From: Escallonia rubra
Lineage: Eukaryota; Streptophyta; Magnoliopsida; Escalloniales; Escalloniaceae
DNA length: 64,000 nucleotides
Reading direction: 5' to 3'
NCBI GenBank assembly: GCA_033065855.1
Contig: JAVXUO010002627.1
Coordinates: forward strand, 243,501 to 307,500
Made by a program: the position numbers and the translations under genes. Shown here piece by piece: positions 35,501 through 46,449 of this stretch. The stretch's first letter is position 1; every line of letters begins with the position of its first letter. The notes beneath the pieces are model-generated. The model was not told the origin of the DNA. It saw only the letters and a list, made by a program, of their open reading frames with translations, and searched no databases.

Positions 35501-38500
35501 TGATTAACTCAAGGACGTGATCTCATGCATCAAGCCAAAGGCATATAGTTGAGTCAGTGATTTAGCTGAATACAACTTTTGGAGTGAAATTCCCAGAAGG
35601 CATTTGTGAAATGATCACATAGATCCAGAAGAAGGTTACTTCAGTCGAACAACATGAAAGATGTTTAGAAATACTTGCGATAGAGCTATCAGAAGATGAT
35701 TGGGGAACTCCGGCATTTCCTGAAGAATCCAAGCATCAAGATAGACCGAAAGACCAAATGCTGGGTTTTGACCTATACTACTAGATTAAGTTCTTTTCAA
35801 GCTCAAATGCTGGGTTTTGACCTGTACTACTAGATTAAGTTCTTTTCAAGCTAAGTGTAACGGGAGTAAAGGAGAATCCATGCTTGTCATGGCAGAAGCA
35901 CATGGGGTCTTTGTGTGGGCCATCAAGCTGGAGAGAGTGCATTGGCTAATAAGAAGTACCCTTATTATTGGTCAAGCATGTATTCAGATTGTGTAAGGTA
36001 TACAAAAGGGTGCCAAGCATGTTCTTAAAAGATCATAAAGATCCATAAGAAGGTACATCCTTCAGTCGGAGAACATGAAAGAAGTATATAAATGCTTGGG
36101 ATAGAGCAATCAGACGGTGATTGCGAACTCCAAACTCCAATTTTCAATTTCTTGAAGAACCCAAGCATCAAGATAGGCAGGAAGATCAAAATGATTGGTT
36201 TTGACCCATATTTCTGGATTAAGTTCTGTGTAGGAAAGTGTAAGGAGGGTATGCTTGTCGTGGCAGAAGCACATGGGGGCATCTGTGTGGGCCACTAAGT
36301 TGGAGAAAAATTGCATTGGTTAATAAGAAGATACACTAATTAGTAGCTAAGCATGGTATGCAAAAGGGTACCAAGCAACTCAGAAGTTTGAATTTGTTCA
36401 ACATGTTCCCGCAATTGTAACACAACCTATCATAAACCAATGGTTATTTAGAGGTTGTGCGATGGACATGATAGGGAAGATCTATCCATCTTTGTAGAAA
36501 CATCACCATACATACCTCTTGGTCGCCACATATTACTTCACCAAGTGGTTGGAGGTAATTCTGGTGAAGTCAACCTACAGGCTGGACAACGCTTCCATTA
36601 CCAACAGAAATAGATAGGGAGATATGGAATCACCCTGTTTCAACCCCCTGTGATTAGTAAAGAATCCCTCCATAGCACCATTCAAACTGATAGAAAATTT
36701 GGTAGTTGTCACACAGTGCATGATCCAGTTAATATACTGATTCGCAACTTTAACAACTTCCATGACGCATCTGAGAAAAATCCTACTCCACGTATCATTA
36801 GCTTTTTGTATGTCGATTATCATAACATTGGGGTCCTCCTTCTCTGTGGTAATTCCTTACAAGCTCTTGCATGAGGAGAATATTACACCAATATGTCTTC
36901 CTTCACAATATCTGCTTGCCTGTTACGTATGAGATGAGCTAGCACCCTTTGCATCCTTTACACGGCAAACAGCATTTTTGTGATGCACTTATAGACCACA
37001 TTGCAACATGCAATTGGTTTTTCTAATCACAGGGGCTTGAGATAGGGTGATTCCATATCTCCCTATCTTTTCTGTTGGTAATGGAAGCCTTGTCGAGCCT
37101 GTTGGATGACTATACTCGTACACCTGGATTTGTTTCATTCCCAAATGTTAGGATCATAGAACCAGTCATGTATGTTTTTCAGATGAGCTCTGCATTCTTG
37201 CTGGTGCCAACTTTTCATCCATCTCTATCATTAAAGATGCTATTCAAGGTTGTGGTCTCATGTCTGCGCTCACTCTAATCTCCAAAAAGGGCTTACTTTT
37301 TATAGCAGGTCTAGCTAGAACAGACGTGGAAGCTCTGGTACAAGTAATGGGGTTTCCCTTAGGAACCTTTCCTGTTACCTATTTAGGGGTACTGTTGATT
37401 AGTACTAAGCTGAAAATTGCAGATTGCCAAGTCCTAATTGACAGACTCATGAATTGAATCACTAGTTGGATTTCTAAACATCTATACTATGCTGGCAGGC
37501 TCCACTTAGCTCTCTCAGTGCTGTTCAGTATGCAAGTCTACTGGTGCTCCGTCTTCATTTTGCCTAAGAGGTGATCTGACAGATTGAGCTAAAGTTAGGA
37601 GGAAAGATACCAAATGTACTGGTGCAAAAGTAGCATGGTCTGATGTGTGTTTGCTAAAATAGGAAGGGGAAAAGGCACCACGATTGGAATAAGACTGCAA
37701 ATGCGTAAATATATTTGGGATCTTACTCAGAGAAAGGATACTCTATGGATTAAATAGAATTACACTTATCTAGAATTAACATAGAGGGGCGCAATCTTTG
37801 GTCTTTTAAGTCACCAGTTGACCTATCTTGGACATAATGTAAGATTGTGAAACTTCGGAGCAATATGCAGCAATTGAATCAGTATAAGATTGGTAATGGA
37901 AAAGATACTTGGTTTTGGATTGATAACTGGCTGCCAAATTGGTCAATTGCAACTTGGGCATCATATATGATGCAGCTAGCTCAGTGGATCTCAAAGTGCA
38001 TGATGTCCTGCTCCATGGAGTTTCTAATATACCTCTAAGATCACTGACTCTGAGGGAGTTGCATTCACAACTTAATGCTATCCCCTGCTATGCTATTAAC
38101 CAAGATGATCAAATCAAATGGTCCTTTAACCCCAAAGGCAATTTTAACTCTCAATCTGCTTCGAATGTTATCCGCTTACATCAACCTTTGGTCCTTTCGT
38201 GGAAATTAGTTTGTTTCCCTGGACATCTTCCTAAATGCTCTCTCATCCTTTGGCTGCACTTTACAAAGAAAATGAGATCTAAGGACAGGTTAAAAATGTG
38301 GAATGTGGTGACTGAGGATAGCTGTATTCTATGCTGTCACTTACAGGAAACTTTGGATCATCTGTTCATGGCCTGCTCTTTCACTCAAGTTCTGTTGACA
38401 AAGATATTCAATAGGCTGCAGATTAGTCATTGCTTTGATGACTGGCCTCATTTGCTTCATTGTGCTATGCTTAAATACCGAGGCTAGAGCTTTCGAGCAG

Positions 38501-41500
38501 TCCTAAGCAAATTAACTCTTGCTTTGACTAATTATGGAATCTGGGAGGAGAGGAATCGTAGAATTTTTACCAACCAACATCAAGATATCAATAGTGTTCT
38601 TGCTAAAACTAAGTCTGGTTGCAAGTGATGGGGAACATCCCGAGTCTGAAGCTGCAATTGATGAAGTTGGACCTCTGGAGATCCTTATATTTGAATTCCT
38701 GATATTCAGTTGTCTTCCTTGGTTCCACCCTTCAACTCGTGAAGCAGATCGCCCGGAAGGACCTTTTGCCGCGACTAAGATCATACTTTTGATTGAGATT
38801 TAAGAGATTGCGACCTCAGAACTAGACTTTCAAACTTGATTCTTGCCTTGTAGTTGTAGGCCCTCCCTTTTATTACATTATGTAGGCCGAGTGGCTCTAT
38901 AAGCTTTGGATTAAATATAGGGTATTGAGCCGGAGGAAAGCAGCTGCATCTTCAGTTAACAAGCAGTTATGCCAGAACTGGAATCTCCTTTTTACTGTGC
39001 TGATGCATTGACTTTCTGTGTTGATTCATTTGTTAAGGTGTTTACTGTTCATTTGTCTGCTTTTTAATGTTAATAAAAGGACCTTTTACCCAAAAGAAAA
39101 ATCTTGACAGTAAAAAAAGGAGAGAAGCAGCATATTGAAGAATTTGATTGGAATGAAACGACAGTAGCTGCTGCCTCTCGTCTTAGTTAAAAAAGAATGT
39201 ATAGGGAGAGAAAGAGGACGTTAGGTAAGAAAGGAAAAGAAAATAAGAAATAAGAATTAAGAAACAGAAGCACCAGTCCATTAGAACGAAAAAGAGAAAG
39301 AGATGAGAAGCATCAGTCCACTAGAACGAAAAAGCGAAAGAGCTGAGAAGCAGCAGTACCACCGGCGTCAATTCTCCAGCGAGGTCATCCGGTTAGGCAG
39401 TACCTCATCAGATAACAAAAGAAGGGATATACAACTGATATTTGGGTTTACTTTATTTTTTATTCTTAAAGACTGAAACCTTCTAAAATTATATCTTAAC
39501 CCCTTCAGCCCCATACGGGTCCGACACTTCAACGAGGAGTGCCCTACATGGTGTCTGATAATTAAAAAACAATTAAAACAACTCAGACACCTCCCAGAGG
39601 TGTCCGACACGTGTCCGGAGGTATCGGTGAAGGGTCGGGAGTGTCGGTTTGTGTCAGACACAATACCTCAACCCATAAGAGGTGTCCGTGCGTTGAAGGG
39701 CAGGTGCAAATAGTTTTAGTGATCTCGAAATTGGGGGCAGGTGCAAATAGTATTAGTGATCTTGAAATTGTTCCACCAGAAGTCGCTTCCCTCAAACAAG
39801 ATCTTCTCCCCTTTGGCATGGGGAAAATGGTCCTTCAAGGGTTCAAGAATGGCATTCTTGAATCCAGAGCCCAAACCATACAATAGACTAGTGTTGGTCA
39901 AGGGAGTAACGACTGGGTTTTCAATCACTTTCCCTTGCCTAGAAGCTTTTATGGTACATCAACAAGGAAAGGTTTGAGAGGAGAAGCTGATTGATTAGCG
40001 TATTTGGCCATGAGGTGAGATAGAAGATGATCCAGACAGGAACTTCTCCCCTTTGGTGCAGGAAAAATGCCACTTCAAGGGTTCAAGAATGGCCTCCTGA
40101 AGCCAGGGCCTAGACCATAGAATTGCCTATTGTTGGTCAAGGGAATTAGGACTTAATTGTCTCTCTCTCTTTTACTTCCATATAAGCGTTAATGATAACA
40201 TCAACAGGGGATGATTAAGAGGAGAGGCTGATTGATTAGTGTATATGGCCATGATGCGAGAAAGAAGATAATCAATAAAGGCAGTTAGAAGGTGGTAAGG
40301 TAAAGATTATTGTAGGGTTATAGGAGGCTTTTAATTAGGGAGTGGATAACCAATGAGTTTAGCGTTGATGCAACAGGATGAGAATCAAGTAGCTGAATTG
40401 TAACCCTGGACTTCCCAAGGCCAACACTTGAATGCGTTAGTGTGAATGATTATCCAACATTCCAATTCAATACCTCTCAAAAATCCAAATTTTTAGCAGA
40501 TCTGATAAATATGCAAAAATCTAAGGTATACACGTGGAGGAGAGTTAAGAGCATATTTGGCTTTCGTGAAGTGTTTGCATAGTGAAGTCAATGCAAGGAG
40601 AAGTGCAGGGAACATCATCTTTAGAGTATAAGAGTATGTCGCATCAAGCTGTTAGCAGGAAAATAATGATCAAATAAACAGAAGGTGGGAGGGACACATG
40701 GCATGATCCGGAAGGATACCGTTCTGGACCGAGTGAAGACAACGACTAACATCTGTCTAGAGTGTGGGAAATAATGAAGAGATCGTGGTTGCCAAAGGTA
40801 GCAGCTATAAAAGGAGCATTTGATTTGGAGCCAAAACAATCTTGGGCACACCTACCCAGCTTTAGCATTTTTCATTTCCATGTTTACCCAGCATTTTTTT
40901 TTTCTTCAATTTAACCACTACAATCTGATTAAGGTAACTGAAACTTAGGAGGTTTAGAGTTCTCTTTCCATCAGATATCGCCTGAGCACACTTCACCAGA
41001 AAAGGGTCAGTGTAGGCTTAATTATTAACCATTTCACACACTGAGTTCTAGCAAACTCTGGCACCCCCAGCACCTCAATTTTAATTGGATAAATTGTTAC
41101 TCGGCTTAATCTTTTTTTTTAAACACCGTGTTTTTGGTTATCAACCCAATCTCACTAATAGCGGGGACGAAAAAAAAGTGAATCTTGTTGACTTTTTCAT
41201 CACCGATTCTATCGACTGGACTGATAGCGCCTACCTTAGGCACAGGTGCTCTGTGAAGTGGCCCCACAGACTTGATTTGCTGTTGGCGCGGGTTACCCAA
41301 GAGTTCCATGTCATCACAACCATTAGCATATATAGTGAGGGTTGAGAGCAGAAGCCTTCTATTCCTTATTCGATCAAGATAAGCAAAAAAAGCCGTAGAC
41401 GGATGTCAGAGGAGAGGAAGAGTTACTGGCCGGCGTCCATTTCATTTTGTTTTCAACTGAAAGCAGATTTCAATTGCTCCATTTCATTTTGTTTTCAACC

Positions 41501-42492
41501 CAAAGCAGATTTCAATTGGAGTATTTCTATAAAACCCAGTATTTTTGGTTGGAAGCTAATTTCATTCATAGATTGTTATTCGGAGAAGCAACAATTTTTC
41601 AATGACCGCAGTTACTCGTTATCTGCAGTGTTTATGCAAACTGACAACCTTTTTGATCTATGTTGACAATCCATCCTCTCCGTTTCAAGCTTAACACGTG
41701 TTTGACGGGGTTGGTCACGCTCAGTTTCTCAATCATATATGGTCCACGAAGATTATAATGCCTATGCATGCTTCTTATTCAACTTTTCTATGCTAGTAAC
41801 CTTGGCAATCTTTGAATTCCTCTGGGAATAAAATGGCTGTTTTTTTACCACATCAAGTTATTACATTGTTTGCATCAAACTGGATTAGGGCCACCTTTGG
41901 TTTCTTGCAGTCAAATCACTTTTACTTTTTGATTCCTAATTTACACCAGTATGTGAAGAACTGCAAATACAGATGGCTATTTATGCCAGTAGACAATGCC
42001 ATAATTTCATTTAGGTGATTGCATCTGTTGGGCCCTGTGATAAATTTTACTTCTGAACATGTTCTCCCAATATATTCTCTGGTCCATGAATCGGCTGTGG
42101 TATTAACCTTATCTTTTTGAGGGTTTTTGCCAAAATAATTTCCCATCAGCGTGTCCGGTGCTTGCTATGATTATGTAACCTCTAGATGATTGAAATTCTT
42201 GAAACATTTGATTGCTGGTGAACAGAGGAAACATTGGTTTGGGATCAGATAGCAGTTGAATTTGATATCCACTTCAGCTGAGGGGAGTTCTCTCTTTTGT
42301 TATGTTCTGTGGTTCTTACGTCGCATTTCGATTTATGCTTCCCTTATGCAATTCTCGTATTTACGTGTTTTGGCTGCGTGGTCCTCAGAATTCTGTTGTG
42401 TTCACTTTGTTATTGTGTACGGACTCTACAGACAATCTTTTATAAAGCCTACATTAACGCTCTTCCGTTCTTGCCAGGCCGGAGAGGAATGA
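29527..42492 (+). CDS. MIC10: MICOS complex subunit MIC10 (three coding exons)
   Basis: MIC10 oligomerises in the mitochondrial inner membrane and bends it at cristae junctions. I join 29527-29659, 32246-32385 and 42478-42492 (288 nt, 95 residues). Exon 1 encodes MAENKQIPPPQYDLNAKWD and the first membrane segment VYSSFAGAFGGLLLF. Exon 2 begins RSPATRW and holds the second segment SVAFGAGLGIGSAY. Both have the glycine motifs (GAFGG, GAGLGIG) needed for MIC10 assembly. Donor GTATGT and acceptor TTGTCAG join in phase 1; donor AAG/GTAAAT and acceptor TTCTTGCCAG join in phase 0. Exon 3 adds only Ala-Gly-Glu-Glu and a stop. If it were not used, reading through intron 2 would add a hydrophobic tail. 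The length fits the family. Intron 2 is 10.1 kb of transposon debris. Confidence 0.88.
29660..32245 (+). other. MIC10 intron 1
   Basis: 2.6 kb, AT-rich, with no gene recognised inside. It bears the duplicated phrase AATATGTGCACATT (about 30167 and 30220). Around 30930-31110 a short open stretch gives a hydrophilic peptide that matches nothing I know. Confidence 0.6.
33085..33200 (-). pseudogene. Possible LINE reverse-transcriptase scrap in MIC10 intron 2
   Basis: On the minus strand about 33165-33120 translates as TSRQGDPLFPFS, resembling the RQGDPLSPFLF motif of LINE reverse transcriptases. Flanking frames are full of stops. This is a motif-only call. Confidence 0.35.
34761..35083. mobile_element. 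Small inverted-repeat element rich in GTGTCCGACA motifs
   Basis: The left end is GTTACATGGACTC; the reverse complement of the right end is GTTATATGGACTC. Both are followed by GTGTCGGA/GTGTCCGG and a shared GACACTTGGACA. Its ends recall a dispersed element common in eudicots, but I cannot assign a superfamily and see no clean target duplication. Related GTGTCCGACACG sequence recurs at 39520-39665 and 49715-49800. Confidence 0.5.
35100..36573 (+). pseudogene. Decayed Ty3/Gypsy pol relic (RNase H and integrase)
   Basis: The RNase H part at 35140-35380 reads ALLFDGAKPKETFGARIVI, then NNxAEYEAFIIGLE after a TAG. At 35900-36030 the integrase zinc finger reads GHQAGESALANKKYPYYW, then YTKGCQAC. A diverged second copy of this stretch follows at about 36090-36370. 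An integrase-core fragment at 36440-36573 reads AMDMIGKIYP and HTYLLVATYYFTKW. Many stops and frameshifts make it inactive. It ends where the LINE insertion begins. Confidence 0.7.
36574..39095 (+). mobile_element. LINE insertion with 5' inversion, decayed
   Basis: The first part (36574-37018) is on the minus strand and encodes reverse transcriptase (PIACCNVVYKCITKM, DIQKANDTW, GLKQGDSISPYLFL). The rest (37019 to about 39095) is on the plus strand. It picks up inside the same region, overlapping by about 75 bp (GGTGATTCCATATCTCCCTA in both), and goes on through the connection region and a zf-RVT domain (about 38190-38400; LPKCSLILWLHFTKKM, CILCCHLQETLDHLFMACSF). The 3' end is TTAATAAAAGG...ACCCAAAAG. 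Such 5' inversions arise by twin priming during LINE insertion. Frames are interrupted throughout. Confidence 0.75.
39795..40285. repeat. Diverged tandem duplication in MIC10 intron 2
   Basis: Two copies of about 230-250 bp (39795-40040 and 40045-40285) share CTTCTCCCCTTTGG, TTCAAGGGTTCAAGAATGGC and GCTGATTGATTAG phrases in the same order. No coding potential is seen. Just upstream (39520-39665) lies GTGTCCGACACG-type repeat sequence. Confidence 0.7.
41436..41520. repeat. Two-copy 42-bp tandem repeat
   Basis: TCCATTTCATTTTGTTTTCA...AAAGCAGATTTCAATTG occurs twice back to back with few differences. It lies in the last kilobase of MIC10 intron 2. Confidence 0.75.
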
Positions 42493-43478
42493 AGTGGCCC
42501 TGAAGTTGGGCGCCAGATCTGGTTTTCACAGATTGAGATTGCTGTCGCGTGTTTTGGCCATGATGGCTTTTGCCTATGTAGTTATAAATCTATTCCAATG
42601 TACGCACATCTATCATGAAGTTATTGCCCTTGATCATGTGGCTTCAGTTTAGTGGAGTTGAAGGCAGAACAGAAAGGCTAACAGTCGCTTTTATTGCAAA
42701 ACCTGGGCTGTTTACATCCGTTCTGTAGAACTTTTTATTGGCTGAATGCCGTCAAATCCATAAGAAAAAGGGTCATGCTACAGTGCGTTCCAAGTGGTTT
42801 GGAAATTTGTTTCCTTTAATCATTCGATCGTAGCCCTCGTGGAGGGCAAGGCGTAAAAAAATATTGTTACCTTCTGTTGCAAAGCCTGGGCAATTTATAA
42901 TCCTTATAGTTTTGTGAAACTAGGTCGCCAGAATGCCTGCAAATTCACAAGAAAGGGTTAGTTTATGGTGCACTGTCACTGATTTCCAATGCGTCGTGAG
43001 TTCCTAGCAACAATTTTTGCCAAATGCTGCTATCAAATAAACCCGAAAAACTTTCAAATGATCAAATGTAGTATAAGTTTTTGCAAATTCATGAGTGGTC
43101 TTATTTCTTCCATATCTGACATGTACTTGGTCATGTCAGATACTACGGCCGTGTGATATTGCTTCGTATTAGGACCCAGTAATCCCTTTCACCCATCACT
43201 GTAGGCAACTCCTTTGTGGGATTCACTTGCCCCTCTTTATTTGATGGTGTTATATAATAGGCCTGTCTGTAACTATTGGTGAACCGGGGGGGATTAAACC
43301 TGTTGCAAGGAGAACAGAGCGCGACTCATGGCAAGCCTAAAAATATTTTTGAAGTACAATACGTGCAAATAATGACTCGTCAAATTTGAGTCTGGTAGAA
43401 GATATCTGATGCTTAAGATAATGTTTGTACGAGGAGAACAACTAGTAAGCGAGAGCAAACGATGTAAGAGTAAAATTT
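42493..43478 (+). other. MIC10 3' UTR and downstream DNA
   Basis: No coding frame. Two diverged copies of a GCAAA(A)CCTGGG...TTTATTG / GCAAAGCCTGGGCAATTTAT phrase (about 42695 and 42879) suggest an old internal duplication. A clear AATAAA is not seen close to the stop, so the polyadenylation site is unassigned. Confidence 0.4.
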
Positions 43479-45567
43479 GGGACTTGCGTTCGCAGATGAC
43501 GCTATGTTATTTTCAAAATTCACTCTTACCTCCTGTCAGCATCTCCATTTCATCCTTCAGCGATATTGTCAAGAATCTGGGCAGCAAATCAACCTTAATA
43601 AATCCTCGCTTACTCTTAGCGCTAATGCCTCAAGTGAGGAGGCGTCTTTATTCGCTCAGATTTTGGGACTACCAACGTCCAATTCCTTTGGAAAATACCT
43701 TGGAAACACTTTAGACATTGTCAGCAATCAGAAAATGTTCTTTAAAGAGCTCATCGGGAAGCTACAAAGCCGCTGTGCAGGCTGGAAAGGCTGTTTACTT
43801 AACAAAGCAGGCCGAGCTACCCTCATTAACTCTGTTTTGTCTTCACTTCTCATATATCACATGCAGGTATCTCTCTTCCCTAAATATGTTTGTACAGCAA
43901 TTGATGCAATCTTGGGCAGATTTTGGTGGTCGGGAGATGAAAATAAGAAAGGAATTCATTGGCTTAATTGGCACACAGTGTGTGCACCTAAGACTCAAGG
44001 GGGTCTTGATTTTAAGGACACCCATCTTTTTAACTTAGCTCTCCTAGCCAAAACTGGCTGGAGAATTTGGACGGACTCTGATAGTCTCCTTGCTCGAGTC
44101 ATGCTAGGAAAGTACTGTACTAGAACTAATTTCCTCTCCAGCCCTAACAAAGGTAATTTCACGTGGGGATGGCGTGGCATTATAGCTGGTCGAAAAGTCC
44201 TACAAAGTGGTTTACGATGGCAAGTAGGTACAGGTTCACAAATATCTATTTGGCAGGACGATTGGATTCCCAATTGTGACATCCGACCTACTTACCTAAG
44301 TTCTGAATATCCTCTTTCTTCGGGCACTGTCAGCAACCTCATAAAAAATGGTGAATGGGATGGAAACCTCCTCGCTCGATTGTTCCACCCCGAACTGGTA
44401 CACAAAATCTCTGCCATACATATCTCTCCGCACCCTATTGAAGATCAGCAGCTATGGAATCACACATCTTCGGGATCTTACTCTGTCAAATCAGCATATT
44501 CTCTGATCTTTAGGCAAAAAACCAATCGCTTACGCAGTATGGGCCAACTAACCACACTCCCTTCTCCAGAAACAAAATTTTGGAAGGCTGTCTGGTCTCT
44601 CCCAGTACCTCACAAAATGAAGTTTCTCGTTTGGCAAATCTTATGGGATCGGCTACCTCTTCAGTCATCTCTCCATCGCTTTAATATTACCTCGACAAAT
44701 TCATGCCCCATATGCCTTAATGAGCCAGAAACACTCGATCATCTATTCTTATCATGCCCAAAGATTCGTCCTATTTGGTTTGGCGGCCCTGCAGGTATCA
44801 GATCTGATTCAGTCTGGACCCCTTTTCGGGAGTGGCTCATAGCATGGCTTGAACGCACTTTCCATAAAAGCTCATATATGAATATCACTCAATCTATCAT
44901 TACAACCCTCTGGGGTATCTGGACGCATCGTAATCATCTTGTTTTCCGTCAAACTGAGTTCAAACCTTCTGTGATTACTCGAAGCATTCACGATCTTTAT
45001 CAAACAATCACTACAGCCTACAAAAAAATCACTGCCTTCAAAGCAGCAACGGCTCAGCCTATCTTTCCGAAGCTTCCTGTTCCCTTTGCTTTACACAGCA
45101 GTGACTTGTCTTGCACTTGCCAACAAAAAACTCCTATCCTACTGTACATGGCTATCTGCTTTGATAAAAAACTCTTGAAAGCAGGGATTGGAATTTCGTG
45201 TCTCACTCATCTTCATAAACGGTGTGGATCTGCTGCAATCTCCACTCCAGCTTCTGATCATACAGCTGCACTAGCTCGGGGGATTCTAACTGTGGTAAAA
45301 TGGGCGAAGCACCGGAATTTATTGCATATTAAAATTCTTACTAAATCCAAGCTTCTCTTATCTCAGATGACGGACATTGAAGATATCTCAACCCAAGTGG
45401 CACCAGTTCTATATGACACCTGTTATATTATTGCTGATCTTCACTACTGCAGCATGGACAGGACTACAGATTTGCATTTAAAAGAGGCCAGATCTTTAGC
45501 AGCTTTTGCGTGTCATGCCCGTATCCCCGTATTTCAAGACTGGGTACATGAGACAATGCTGCAATGA
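43479..45567 (+). pseudogene. LINE ORF2 C-terminal part (696 codons open, 5'-truncated)
   Basis: The frame is uninterrupted from the truncation point to TGA at 45567 but lacks its own start; the first codons are TTG GGA CTT and the first ATG lies within the motif. It opens with LAFADDAMLF, the catalytic Asp-Asp box. It continues through the connection region (GKYLGNTLD, GRFWWSGDENKKGIHWLNW) and a zf-RVT domain whose CPICLNEPETLDHLFLSCP starts near residue 410. The last 150 residues sit where RNase H should be, but the usual Asp/Glu/Asp residues are not evident (ICFDKKLLKAGIGI; DHTAALARG). Endonuclease and most of RT are missing, so it cannot transpose on its own. Confidence 0.85.
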
Positions 45568-45771
45568 GATCTCTCTCTCTCTACATCATTTTGTGATCCC
45601 TCGTTTTTGCAAATCTTTCTATTTGGTGTCACTTGTCTCCTATGTTGTTTTTTCCTTTGCTTTCTGTTTTGTATGCCTCGTGACTACTGTAGCGCCACTG
45701 TAATGGCAATCTCTGTAACCTCCTTTATTATCTATGCAATTCTCTCTATTATCAAAAAAAAAAAAAAAAAA
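43479..45771 (+). mobile_element. 5'-truncated young LINE
   Basis: The insertion begins inside the reverse transcriptase domain and ends in an 18-nt poly(A) tail (45754-45771). One open frame covers nearly its whole length, so it is much younger than the LINE at 10.3-17.5 kb. No clear target duplication: GGGACTTG at the 5' edge and GGGAGCTTG after the tail are only suggestive. Confidence 0.85.
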
Positions 45772-46449
45772 GGGAGCTTGTCGATGGTACGGTGTCACTA
45801 TTTTTATTTCATTGCACTTCTTGTTCTATAGTTAGAACAAGGGAGCAGTCTCGTTACTCTACTTTTGACTCTTCACTTTGATGGCGAGTTAGGGGTCATT
45901 CTTTTTTGGTTTTTTTGCCCTTGCTGAACAAAAGTTCTTTTGCTCTAGAGCAGATTAATTTTGAGCCATTAATCTTCACTTGCCCTTTTGCAAGTCGCAC
46001 TATTTGAGCCTTTCAAGGTGTCTTAAGAACTAGGAGTTTCTGTCATTCCTTACACTTTGTCATTTGCAATGCTTCATTTGACAGGAGAGCTCTAAAGCAA
46101 TTTGAAGGGTTTTGGAGAAGCATTCGAGAGAATTTCAAGCGTTTTTGTCGGAGTTCTTTTTTGCTCTTCGTGTTCTTCATCCTTGATCGAGTAAGTTCTG
46201 TTAACTTCTTGCTCGATTTTGATCTGTTAAATGTTCAATTATGTCTTCTCATTATTCAAGTTTCTGTTTACCAACCTCGTGCTTCAATCATGAAGAAATG
46301 ATGAGTAGTCATTCAAGTTTTGTATATCAATGAGGCCGGAGATTCCAAACCATTGCTTAGGAGAAGTGTAAGCTCGTTTGATCTACAAATCTTAACAGAG
46401 CGTTGCGAAAATTCCCGAGTTTGTCATTTTTTGGCTAGCTGATGTACAG
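45772..46449. other. Intergenic, no gene recognised
   Basis: A T-rich region. A TTTGCTC/GAGCAAA-like phrase recurs, but there is no open frame above chance and no clear element ends. Confidence 0.4.
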
